Shown: positions 15,640-23,979 of the stretch, one piece after another
Layout of the letters: every line of letters starts with the position of its first letter
Position numbering within the stretch: position 1 is the stretch's first letter
Assembly (NCBI RefSeq): GCF_008326305.1
Contig: NZ_BIXY01000050.1
Location: 1-52,338 of the forward strand
Source: Dictyobacter arantiisoli
GTDB taxonomy: Bacteria; Chloroflexota; Ktedonobacteria; Ktedonobacterales; Ktedonobacteraceae
Direction: 5' to 3'
DNA: 52,338 bases
Notes under the pieces: model-generated
What the model saw: only the letters and a program-made list of their open reading frames with translations
What the model was told of the DNA's origin: nothing
Database searches by the model: none
Translations under genes and position numbers: made by a program

Positions 15640-17175
15640 TTATAATCCACTTAACCAATCCTGCTGGCTGAGTAGTTGCTGGAGATGGCGGATACCGGTG
15701 CGAATCTCCTGTTCGTCAAAGGATGTGTAGCCAAGGATGAGGCCGTTGCGTGTGGAATGCTGGTAGGCGTATCTTGAGATGGCGGTGAGGATGAGGTCTT
15801 GTTCGGCGGCTCGCTTTGAGACAAGCACATCGGGATAAGCGGCGGGCAGGTGCGCACAGAGATGCATGCCAGCTTCGTCGGGTTGGACGGTAAGCAGACC
15901 AGTAGCATCCTCCTTCTGGAGCGCGTCCAGCATGATTTCTTGGCGACTGGCGTAGAGGGCACGCATGCGACGGACATGGCGGGAAAAATGCTCTTCAACC
16001 ATGAAGTCGGCGAGGACCATTTGATCAAGCATGTGTGAATTGCGGTCGGCGGCGGCATGGGCGGCACTAAAAGCATCAATCAGGTCGGGCGGGGCGACCA
16101 GATAGCCGAGCCGCAAGCCCGGGAACATCACCTTGCTAAAGGTCCCGATATAGATCACACGGCCCGCCTGATCTAATCCCTGCAAGGATGCCAGAGGATG
16201 GCCCGTGTAGCGATATTCTCCATCATAGTCATCCTCAAGAATCCAGGCTCCAGTGCGGGTAGCATGGCGTAAGAGCGCCAGACGGCGAGCCAGGCTCATG
16301 GTGACGCCGGTCGGGAACTGATGTGAGGGTGTGGTGTAGATCAAACGTGCCCGAGGGCTCATCCGTATGCCGGCCTCAAGCTCTATGCCCTCGGCATCCA
16401 CTGGCACGGGGACCAGATGCGCGCCACTACTCAAGAGCGCCCCACGCGCACCCAGATAGCCAGGGTCCTCGATCCAGACATCATCACCGGGATCAATCAA
16501 CAACTGGGCCGCTAAATTGATCGCCTGCTGCGAGCCTGCGACGATGATGATCTGCTCCTCGCTACAGCGCACCCCACGCGCCGTTTGCAGATAGGCCGCG
16601 ATCTCCTGGCGCAATGGTCGATAGCCCGCCGGATCGCTATAGCCAAAGTAATCTGGATTGATCTTTTGCCAGCGTTTATGCGCCAGCCGCGCCCAGAGCT
16701 TGAAGGGAAACTCATGGAGCGCAGGGATACCATGCCGAAATGTCTGACGTAGGATCACCTGCTCCCAACTCTGGATCGGAGCAACCGGAGCAGCCGCGAT
16801 CAGCCGTCCCCGCGCCGATAGTCCCGGCGTATGAGGATGCGCCACCCGATCAGCATCCTTTGACGGACCCTGCTGAGACGACTGAGGCAGGCGCAGCAGC
16901 TCATCCGGCAGGCTCTCCTCGACATAAGTGCCGTTTCCCACCTGACCACGCAAATAGCCCTCATAGAGTAATTGCTCGAAGGCCACGATCACCGTAGTAC
17001 GCGAAACGCCCAGCGTGCTGGCGAAGGTGCGCGTCGATGGCAGCCTGGTGCCAGCAGGCAATGAGCCTGATAAGATTGCCTGCCGCATCGCGGAATAGAT
17101 TTGTTGATAGAGCGGGGTCGAGGCATGATGATCCAACATCAATGTCAATAATATGCTGCTTCCAGTCTTCTGCAT
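15640..17175 (-). CDS. MocR-type GntR transcriptional regulator with aminotransferase domain
   Basis: A 511-residue two-domain regulator. Residues about 18-85 form a GntR winged helix (PLYQQIYSAMRQAILSGSLP, then LPSTRTFASTLGVSRTTV). After a linker, residues about 130-500 form a fold-type I PLP aminotransferase-like domain with the DPAGYRPLR, EDDYDGEYRY and GTFSKVMFPG motifs; the Lys in the last is the expected PLP Schiff-base residue (near 345). MocR/PdxR-type proteins use PLP as effector and usually control vitamin B6, GABA or amino-sugar genes. It is divergently transcribed from the SIS-domain gene with about 130 bp between, so that gene is the likely target. No operator could be defined. 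Confidence 0.93.
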   Translation of the reverse strand: MQKTGSSILLTLMLDHHASTPLYQQIYSAMRQAILSGSLPAGTRLPSTRTFASTLGVSRTTVIVAFEQLLYEGYLRGQVGNGTYVEESLPDELLRLPQSSQQGPSKDADRVAHPHTPGLSARGRLIAAAPVAPIQSWEQVILRQTFRHGIPALHEFPFKLWARLAHKRWQKINPDYFGYSDPAGYRPLRQEIAAYLQTARGVRCSEEQIIIVAGSQQAINLAAQLLIDPGDDVWIEDPGYLGARGALLSSGAHLVPVPVDAEGIELEAGIRMSPRARLIYTTPSHQFPTGVTMSLARRLALLRHATRTGAWILEDDYDGEYRYTGHPLASLQGLDQAGRVIYIGTFSKVMFPGLRLGYLVAPPDLIDAFSAAHAAADRNSHMLDQMVLADFMVEEHFSRHVRRMRALYASRQEIMLDALQKEDATGLLTVQPDEAGMHLCAHLPAAYPDVLVSKRAAEQDLILTAISRYAYQHSTRNGLILGYTSFDEQEIRTGIRHLQQLLSQQDWLSGL

Positions 17176-17309
17176 TTAGATCTCCAGCGGATAAGAGAAT
17201 GGTATGCACAGTATAAAGGAAAATGGCCCTGTACGCAAGACCACTTCTCTGTTAGTATAGCGCCATCAACTACTATTCAATTTTCCCATTCTATAAGGAG
17301 ATGTGTGTG

Positions 17310-18320
17310 ATGCCAGAATTTAAACTTGATACTCAGATTGCAGCGCAGGCGGCGAGCATTCACAGACTGCTGACACAGCATGACCTGCCACGATTGGATG
17401 CTGAGCGGCCTCTTATTTTAGCGGGCATTGGGACCTCCTGGCATGCCTGCCGGGTCGCGGCCTACTGGCTCATCGCATTGAGTCATGGTCAGATTCGTCC
17501 CCTGGTCTATAACTCCCATGATCTGGCTCTCAACGCACCATTAAGCAAGCAGGATCAGGTCATCGTCGTCAGCCATCGTGGCAGCAAAACCTTTCCACGG
17601 CAGGTCCTACAGCGGGCCCGGCAGATCGGTGCCACCACCATCGCCATCACCAGCAGCGACGCACCTGCACAGGATGCGGATTATCATCTCCACACCTGTC
17701 CCGGCGAAATTTCAAGTACGCATACCATTTCCTATACCAGCGCCCTCACCGTCCTGGCCCAACTGGTCGCAGGCTGCATCGGCAAACAGGCCAGCCAGCC
17801 CTTCCTGGACGCACTCCAGGAGATCCCCACGGCCCTCGATGCCATTCTTGAGCACCCGGCCCCGGTCCAGATAGCCGAGCAGCTCGCCAACCGCGAGCCG
17901 ATCCTGCTGGCGGGCGTTGGCATCGACGCCATCACAGCCGCCGAAGCCGCCCTCAAGATCAAAGAAGGCACCTACCAATGGGCGGAAGGCTTCGAGACCG
18001 AGAACGCCCTGCATGGACCGCCAGCCGCCTTCCGCACCGGCCTGGGAGCCATCACCATCACGCCAGCCAGGGATGATGGAGGGCGCACAGCATCCTTACG
18101 TACCCAGCTCCACGCCCTCGGCGCGGTCGCCTTCAGTTGTGGATCGGACAACGAAGACCTCTGGTTTCCGGCTGTACATCCATTGCTACGCCCACTGGTC
18201 GCCATTGTCCCTCTTCAGAGACTCGTCGCCGAGATCGCCAGAATCAAAGGGAGCAATCCCGACGCCATCCATACCGACCAGGAACCCTGGACCAGCGCCA
18301 TGGCAAACGTCACCTTATAA
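17310..18320 (+). CDS. SIS-domain sugar isomerase/deaminase-like protein
   Basis: A 336-residue protein with two sugar-isomerase (SIS) domains, as in the C-terminal half of GlmS and in AgaS/FrlB-type amino-sugar enzymes. Domain 1 has LILAGIGTSWHAC and VIVVSHRGSKT (phosphosugar-binding Ser-rich loop), with TIAITSS further on. Domain 2 has ILLAGVGIDAITAAEAALKIKEGTY followed by the AEGFETENALHGP segment. It lacks the glutaminase domain, so it probably acts on a phosphorylated amino sugar or a fructosamine-type substrate. The start at 17310 is preferred because AAGGAG (17295-17300) touches the ATG at 17301 but is 9 nt from this one. Divergent MocR gene upstream; strong terminator downstream. Confidence 0.85.
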   Translation: MPEFKLDTQIAAQAASIHRLLTQHDLPRLDAERPLILAGIGTSWHACRVAAYWLIALSHGQIRPLVYNSHDLALNAPLSKQDQVIVVSHRGSKTFPRQVLQRARQIGATTIAITSSDAPAQDADYHLHTCPGEISSTHTISYTSALTVLAQLVAGCIGKQASQPFLDALQEIPTALDAILEHPAPVQIAEQLANREPILLAGVGIDAITAAEAALKIKEGTYQWAEGFETENALHGPPAAFRTGLGAITITPARDDGGRTASLRTQLHALGAVAFSCGSDNEDLWFPAVHPLLRPLVAIVPLQRLVAEIARIKGSNPDAIHTDQEPWTSAMANVTL

Positions 18321-18386
18321 ACATCAGAAGGCTTCGAGACCTTAGTGCTCGCCTGTAGACAGGCACTACGCGCCAGTACTCTTTTT

Positions 18387-18443
18387 ATTCTGTGTTGCAT
18401 AAATGGCTTTCGAGCTATTTATACAACACAGAATATTTTTTTT
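18387..18443 (+). terminator. Intrinsic terminator of the SIS gene
   Basis: ATTCTGTGTTG at 18387 pairs with CAACACAGAAT ending at 18434, with the stem continuing inward with small mismatches, followed by A and eight T (18436-18443). The next about 370 bp to the FHA-like gene are AT-rich without recognisable features; they presumably hold that operon's promoter. Confidence 0.85.
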
Positions 18444-18820
18444 GAGCATCTAAGGTGTGCAAACTCATATACGAAGATAGCGGCAGACAGGGAAAAATGG
18501 TATATCTTACTTTTATGGAACAGAAAGAAGCAAGGGTACAGTGAATCATAAAACATATGAGAATACTATGAAGACACCAAAATGTTGTATATAATGTGTA
18601 TATATATGTATGAAAAATATCCAATCTTAGCGTTGATATAGCGAGTCAGAAAGCAAAGTCGTGCATATCATTTCATCTTATTTTTTTATGTTTTATTGTA
18701 AGTCAATTATGAGCAATGAAGCAGACATTCAAATTCCACTGCGAAACTTCATGTCTCTAATCAAAGCTCACTCTGTTTAGCGATTATTTACTGTTATCCT
18801 AAGTAAGGATGGATACTACC

Positions 18821-20953
18821 ATGCAATTCACTCAATTTGTTTTACAGTATCAGGGGCGAGAGTATCCTTTAGACAAACCACAAATCATTATCGGAAGCGA
18901 TCCAAGATGCGATATCCGCATTGAGAACAATCCACAGGTGCTACCGATGCATGCCCAGGTGATCTCGCAGGCCGGGCAGGTGTTTCTTCAGTATATGCAA
19001 CGTGGCGCGGCTGTCTGGGTGAATGATTCACCGGCATCTCAGCAAGCGCTGCGGGATCAGGATGAAATCGCGCTAGGCAATCGCGAAACCAGATTGAAGC
19101 TTCAACTCAACCGCAATCCCACCGGAGTGAACCAGCAAGTCAACTGGACCAATCCCACTCCAACAGTGCAAAATACTACCGGAACGCAGATGTCAGGGAC
19201 ACTGAATACTGGTGGAATGCGCACACCTGACAGCGCATATCAATCGGGCTTGTTGGCAACGACACCTCCTCAAGCACAGGCTCCCACGGCAACAGTCAAT
19301 AGTACAGGATTGGATACTACGCGCTACCTGTGCGCAGCCGGACATCTAGACGAGGATTCCCAGGATTATGTGATGCGCAATGTGATCTATGAGGAACGCA
19401 AGTCGCTGGGCGAGTCCTATGGTGTGAATATGCCGCTTGTCGTGAGCTGGTGTAAGGCTGGTATTAATCGCATCAATGTCCGCGATATGATTCTGAGCGG
19501 CCTGCTCGGTCTGGTCTGCCTTGGCTACTTCCTGGTCATAAACGTGATCGTCGGATATCTCAGCAGATTGACCTCCGCCAGTAGCTCCCCTTCTAGCTAT
19601 GGTTATGGCTATGGCTCTTCATACAGCGCGCCCAGTCCCGCTACCCCTTCCCCGCTTGTCACCATCATTGGAGGCCTGTTTACCATTGTGTTAGCGCTGA
19701 TCATTCTCGTCATCGCGTTCAATATCGAGAAATGGATTACACGACGTTGGCCGAAGTCCCATCCAGGTATTGTCACCTATATCATACTCCTCCTCCCATT
19801 CAGCTTCATGGGACTCATTATAGTCCCGTTGCTCTGGGGGATAATCCTGGTCGAATTGCTCGTGCGTTACTACGGCAATGCGGTGAAACAATTGCGCAAA
19901 GACACGTTTAATCCACGGGTAGGACCAGTCTCGTTGGATAGGAATCTATCAAAAAAGCTTCAGGAGAATTTTGTTACGTCACAACGCAATGTAATCGCTT
20001 ATAGTGGCTATAAGCCCTTTGCAGGAGCTGGCGAGTATAAAGGCGGTTGGTCGTTTGTGATTGATACCAGTAAAGGTGCTTACGATACCTCCAAATTTGC
20101 CACACCATCCCAACGCCAGCCGGTGCGCCCTTTCACAATCAGCAGCCTCTATGATAAGGTTGAGAAGGATGTGTGGGCCCTGGGTGTAAAAAATGTCCTT
20201 GAGATTGAAGGGAAACTCTACGTACGTGGCGAGTATCTGCCAGAACAAGTCCCCTTCTTCAATGCAGAAACGCAACGACCAATGACGAGCGTCAATCCAG
20301 ATTTGGTCGCACAATATAAAGAACATCCAACCGAAGACGTACGCTACTATCAATGCCTCCGCTTCAGCTTCTGGCGCGGGGAGATGATTTTCACGGCCTA
20401 TCTGCGCTTTGTCAAGCGCGGGAAAGATCTATTCACTGAAATCAATTACGTCCTCCTGCCACCTATGCATCCCGATTACTACTGGGTGGACAGAAGAGAA
20501 ATCACACCACCACTCAGAGAAATCTGGCAACTCTACCTGCGCTCATTAGACAAACCGGTTCAAACATGGCTTGGGGCACCCTTCCGGCTCGCACGTAGTC
20601 GCGTCTATGCGGCTCAGCAGCGCAAACTTGCCCGTGTCGCGTCCAACAATCCCGCTTTCGATTATGGCGCATCCACCAGCCTACGCCAGTTTGCCAGTGA
20701 CGACGGAGCTCATCTCTTCTTCCAGGAACTCGATGAACAGATGTATCTCAAAATGGTTGAGAAACAGATCCTGGAAACAATCTCCAACTTTCTGGACGCC
20801 CACCAGATCGACACCAGCGAATTAATCCAACGCCAGCAGACGATCTTGAATGATAACACGGTCAACAATCTGACCTTTAATGGCGAGGTCAGCAATTCCG
20901 GCAGTATGACCATTGGTGCAGGATCACAGATCAACAATTCCGCCCCGGCATAA
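18821..20953 (+). CDS. Membrane protein with degenerate FHA domain and C-terminal NG-rich motif
   Basis: About 710 residues from the ATG at 18821, preferred because AAGGATGG at 18805-18812 is 8 nt upstream; an in-frame ATG at 18809 is also possible. Residues about 4-96 fold like an FHA domain (IIIGSDPRCDIRI, then LPMHAQVI and LRDQDEIALG). The Arg after the conserved Gly and the Ser-Arg of SRxH are replaced (GS and LPMH), so phosphothreonine binding is doubtful. A Gln/Thr/Pro-rich linker, three to four membrane segments (about 224-351) and a large cytosolic C-terminal domain follow. The last 28 residues hold FNGEVSNSGSMTIG, which recurs at the start of the next protein. It begins a three-gene operon (CHAT protease, pseudokinase) with a 30-bp gap to the next gene. 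Confidence 0.75.
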   Translation: MQFTQFVLQYQGREYPLDKPQIIIGSDPRCDIRIENNPQVLPMHAQVISQAGQVFLQYMQRGAAVWVNDSPASQQALRDQDEIALGNRETRLKLQLNRNPTGVNQQVNWTNPTPTVQNTTGTQMSGTLNTGGMRTPDSAYQSGLLATTPPQAQAPTATVNSTGLDTTRYLCAAGHLDEDSQDYVMRNVIYEERKSLGESYGVNMPLVVSWCKAGINRINVRDMILSGLLGLVCLGYFLVINVIVGYLSRLTSASSSPSSYGYGYGSSYSAPSPATPSPLVTIIGGLFTIVLALIILVIAFNIEKWITRRWPKSHPGIVTYIILLLPFSFMGLIIVPLLWGIILVELLVRYYGNAVKQLRKDTFNPRVGPVSLDRNLSKKLQENFVTSQRNVIAYSGYKPFAGAGEYKGGWSFVIDTSKGAYDTSKFATPSQRQPVRPFTISSLYDKVEKDVWALGVKNVLEIEGKLYVRGEYLPEQVPFFNAETQRPMTSVNPDLVAQYKEHPTEDVRYYQCLRFSFWRGEMIFTAYLRFVKRGKDLFTEINYVLLPPMHPDYYWVDRREITPPLREIWQLYLRSLDKPVQTWLGAPFRLARSRVYAAQQRKLARVASNNPAFDYGASTSLRQFASDDGAHLFFQELDEQMYLKMVEKQILETISNFLDAHQIDTSELIQRQQTILNDNTVNNLTFNGEVSNSGSMTIGAGSQINNSAPA

Positions 20954-20983
20954 AAGCCATAAGTTAAGAAAGCTAAAAATGAC

Positions 20984-21673
20984 ATGAGTGATACGAATAA
21001 CACGAATTTTAATGGCCCGATCAACAATTCTGGCAGCCTGGCGATAGGTCCTAAAGCCAGCATTCATAACTATGCGCAACCGCAACCGCAGCCACAGAGC
21101 GAAACAACGCAACACGTAAAGACGACCAATGCCCTCTTTGTGCTCTCCAATCCACGCGGCAGCAATAGCCTGCGCCTCAACACAGAGATGCGGGCGATTG
21201 AAGAGGCACTCCGCCTGAGTCCACAACGCGACCGGATTCAGAGCCGCACATTGCACGCCGCCACGGCCAATGATCTGCGGCGGGCACTGCTCGAAAAGCC
21301 TTATCAGATTATTCACCTGTCAGGACATGGCGGTTCCGATGGTTTTATGCTGGAAGATGAGCAGGGACGCCCTCATCTGGTCTCCCCCCAAGCGCTCGCA
21401 GCGTATTTCGGCATCTATCGTCAGACATTGCGCTGCGTCCTCCTGAATGCCTGCTATACATTCAGCATGGGACAACACATCGCGCTGGGCATTCCCTATG
21501 TGATCGCCATGCCCGGTCCCATCCAGGATCGAGCCTCCATTGAATTCTCGCGTGGCTTCTACGATGCCATTGGCGCAGGACTGGACATTGAACGTGCCTA
21601 TCTGGAAGGATTGAGCACTGTACGCTTCGCGCACCTGGATCATAATTTCCTGGCTCTGCTGCTACAAGAATAG
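20984..21673 (+). CDS. CHAT-domain caspase-like protease
   Basis: A 229-residue protein. Residues about 46-225 are a CHAT domain (clan CD peptidase, caspase HetF-associated with TPRs). His115 in HLSGHG and Cys157 in LNACYT form the catalytic dyad, followed by GIPYVIAMPGPIQD, FSRGFYDAI and GLDIERAY, all typical. There are no TPR repeats. Instead, residues 5-30 carry NTNFNGPINNSGSLAIG, closely similar to the C-terminus of the upstream protein, and then a PQ-repeat linker. CHAT proteases act as effectors in several bacterial immune systems by cutting partner proteins. Here the N-terminal motif probably recruits the protease to the membrane FHA-like protein; that step is inference. The substrate is unknown. 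Confidence 0.88.
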   Translation: MSDTNNTNFNGPINNSGSLAIGPKASIHNYAQPQPQPQSETTQHVKTTNALFVLSNPRGSNSLRLNTEMRAIEEALRLSPQRDRIQSRTLHAATANDLRRALLEKPYQIIHLSGHGGSDGFMLEDEQGRPHLVSPQALAAYFGIYRQTLRCVLLNACYTFSMGQHIALGIPYVIAMPGPIQDRASIEFSRGFYDAIGAGLDIERAYLEGLSTVRFAHLDHNFLALLLQE

Positions 21674-21753
21674 GATAGGAATGATGTGTTTCAACAATCA
21701 GACAATCAGAGAAGCTTTTTAGCCAGACAGACTTATAGAAGGAGTAGCGCGGC

Positions 21754-23421
21754 ATGGTAGAGTATCAGGGGCAACAAATAGGAAACTATCAACTCATCCA
21801 GCACTTAGGAGGCGGTGAGACAGCAACAGTCTATCTAGGCATACACATGTTCCTCAATACGCTGGCAGCGATAAAAATAGTCCAGGCATCCCTGCTTGAA
21901 CAAGACGCGCCGGCATGCCTGGATGAGGCCCGCACACTTACCAGTCTGATCCATCCAAACATTGTACGACTGCTTGATTATGGAGTACAGGATGAAAAGC
22001 TCTTTCTGGTGATGGAATATGTGCCCGGAGATACCCTATGGCAGGTCTATCCACCCGACGCGCATCCGGGTCCGGTATTTATCATTGCGCTGATCAAACA
22101 AATTGCAGACATTGTCCAGTATGCGCACGATCAGAACATCATGCACGGCAACCTCAAACCAGAGAACATCCTGTTAGGGCCAAACAATGAACTATTGATC
22201 AGCGATTTTGGCATTGCAATGCTCTTGCAAAGCATGGGCTCGCGGCCAGCACAAGCCCACGCCGGAACGCTCTCCTATAAAGCCCCCGAACAATTAGAGG
22301 GGAAGCTCCAGCGAGCCAGCGACCAGTATGCCCTCGCGCTCATAGCCTATGCATGGTTGAACAGCGAGCACCTGCTCCAGGATACTATTATTGCAAACAA
22401 CAGCCAGCATTTGCAGGACCAAACCACGCCGCTGCAAGCACAAGAGACAACGCTTGACGATGTGTTAAATAAGGCAATGGAGAAAGAACCTGCGCAACGT
22501 TTCGACTCCATCCAGACATTTGTCAGGGCATTGGAACAGACATATCACAACACGGCGAAAAAAACCATCCCAATCAGTTCGATGGCATCACTCCCAACCA
22601 TCCCTGTGGAGTATCCAATCAATCCAGATCCAATCCCGTTACTTACTGAGCTGGAAACGCAGCCAGCCGGGCAACCACAACCGGACTGGCAAGCGCAGGA
22701 AGTTGCCGCATCTCCCCTGGTGCCCTTTTTCGTACCAGAGAGCGCAGCGCCACCTGCCTATCAGCAGCCATCAAATGAGGAATATCCAGTACTATTTTTT
22801 TCAGCACATAAAACCAGAAGCCGGTCAACCCCGGCAGTAATGCTGCTCATACTCTGCCTGATCGGGATAGTGGTGATAGGCGCAGTATTTTTTATCGGAC
22901 CCAACCGAATTCTACAAATAGTACATGGAGGCCAACAGCTATCCTCAAAATCGTCAGGTGCTCCGGCAAAAAATAGCAGCAATCCCGGTGCCCAGGCACC
23001 CACGCTACTCCCATCAGTTGTGTCAACCATCCAGGCACAGACACCGACGCCGACGCCGACATCAATCCCGACACCGACGCCGACACCGCAACCAACGGCC
23101 ACACCCGAACAACAGGCGCAGTCAGCCATTCAGCATTACTTTACCGCGATCAACAACAAAGACTACCAGGCCGCTTACAATCTCTGGGTAAACTATCCAG
23201 ATAGTTACCAGAACTTTGCAAATGGCTTCGCGGATTCAAAACACGATGACTATCAGTTTAGCAATGTCCTTCAGCAAAGCGATGGGACTGTTCAGGTGTC
23301 GCTCACGCTTGTGGCTACTTCAACCACAGCGCAGCAAACTACCTACCAGGGATACTATATTGTAGGCAAGCAGCCAGATGGCACCTGGAAGATTATCACG
23401 GCCAGTATGCAACAATCATAG
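21754..23421 (+). CDS. Transmembrane Ser/Thr kinase-like protein, probable pseudokinase
   Basis: A 555-residue PknB-type protein. The kinase domain (residues about 11-262) has a Gly loop (LGGGETATVYLG), Lys41 of the AIK motif, a likely alphaC Glu58, DFG (151-153), APE (177-179) and Asp190. The catalytic loop reads HGNLKPEN (131-138) instead of HRDLKPEN, so the catalytic base Asp is Asn133; phosphotransfer is expected to be weak or absent. One transmembrane helix lies at about 361-382, followed by a Thr-Pro repeat linker (430-450) and an extracytoplasmic NTF2-like domain (about 455-555), a likely sensor. It follows the CHAT gene by 80 bp with AGAAGGAG upstream and probably completes the operon. 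Confidence 0.88.
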   Translation: MVEYQGQQIGNYQLIQHLGGGETATVYLGIHMFLNTLAAIKIVQASLLEQDAPACLDEARTLTSLIHPNIVRLLDYGVQDEKLFLVMEYVPGDTLWQVYPPDAHPGPVFIIALIKQIADIVQYAHDQNIMHGNLKPENILLGPNNELLISDFGIAMLLQSMGSRPAQAHAGTLSYKAPEQLEGKLQRASDQYALALIAYAWLNSEHLLQDTIIANNSQHLQDQTTPLQAQETTLDDVLNKAMEKEPAQRFDSIQTFVRALEQTYHNTAKKTIPISSMASLPTIPVEYPINPDPIPLLTELETQPAGQPQPDWQAQEVAASPLVPFFVPESAAPPAYQQPSNEEYPVLFFSAHKTRSRSTPAVMLLILCLIGIVVIGAVFFIGPNRILQIVHGGQQLSSKSSGAPAKNSSNPGAQAPTLLPSVVSTIQAQTPTPTPTSIPTPTPTPQPTATPEQQAQSAIQHYFTAINNKDYQAAYNLWVNYPDSYQNFANGFADSKHDDYQFSNVLQQSDGTVQVSLTLVATSTTAQQTTYQGYYIVGKQPDGTWKIITASMQQS

Positions 23422-23490
23422 AGTTTCCCTCTCAAAGCGTTTGATTCCCATGGTCTTCGCCATCCTGGCGTATGAGTTTTCGCACAGCCT

Positions 23491-23581
23491 CTACACTTCT
23501 CCATCATGATTTGGGTACATTCTCTAAATAGGCTTATAAGCGAGATTATTATACGATGAACGGGAAAGCGGGACTCACATG
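23491..23581. repeat. 91-bp direct repeat, first copy
   Basis: The sequence from CTACACTTCTCC to GGACTCACATG is identical at 23491-23581 and 23809-23899. The two copies flank the palindromic repeat copy B. Each contains a half-arm of that repeat (TACGATGAACGGGAAAGCG), so the region is a nested array of one repeat family. Confidence 0.9.
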
Positions 23582-23628
23582 AGGGGAGATGTAGGCTGAT
23601 GTCAGGGCAAGGGACAGATCGTTGGGAA

Positions 23629-23815
23629 GCGATGTAGGTGCGTGCCGGGGTCGCAACCGAGGTGCGCTTTCCCCTTCATCGTACGATATCTCTCCCATAG
23701 GCTCATCCGTATCCCACCATCCATGTTTGGGTAAATCACCGAGCGTTGGGGCGAGATCACGGTACGATGAACGGGAAAGCGCACCTCGGCTGCGGCCTCG
23801 GCACGCACCTACACT
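23629..23815. repeat. Palindromic intergenic repeat, copy B
   Basis: The left arm from GCGATGTAGGTGCGTGCC (23629) to about 23684 is inverted at 23762-23815 (GTACGATGAACGGGAAAGCG to GGCACGCACCTACAC). About 78 bp lie between the arms. It lies between the pseudokinase gene and the 3' end of the EcfT gene, on the same arm sequences as copies A and C. Nothing else is recognisable in the 558-bp gap 23422-23979. Confidence 0.85.
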
Positions 23816-23899
23816 TCTCCATCATGATTTGGGTACATTCTCTAAATAGGCTTATAAGCGAGATTATTATACGATGAACGGGAAAGCGGGACTCACATG
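23809..23899. repeat. 91-bp direct repeat, second copy
   Basis: Identical to 23491-23581, 318 bp downstream. It overlaps the last bases of the right arm of palindrome copy B. Confidence 0.9.
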
Positions 23900-23979
23900 C
23901 GTTCGTGCCGCACCTACAATATCGTGCATTAACGGCTCCTTTATCAAGGGTTGGAATGGGCCTTCGCTGCGCGTCAGGG

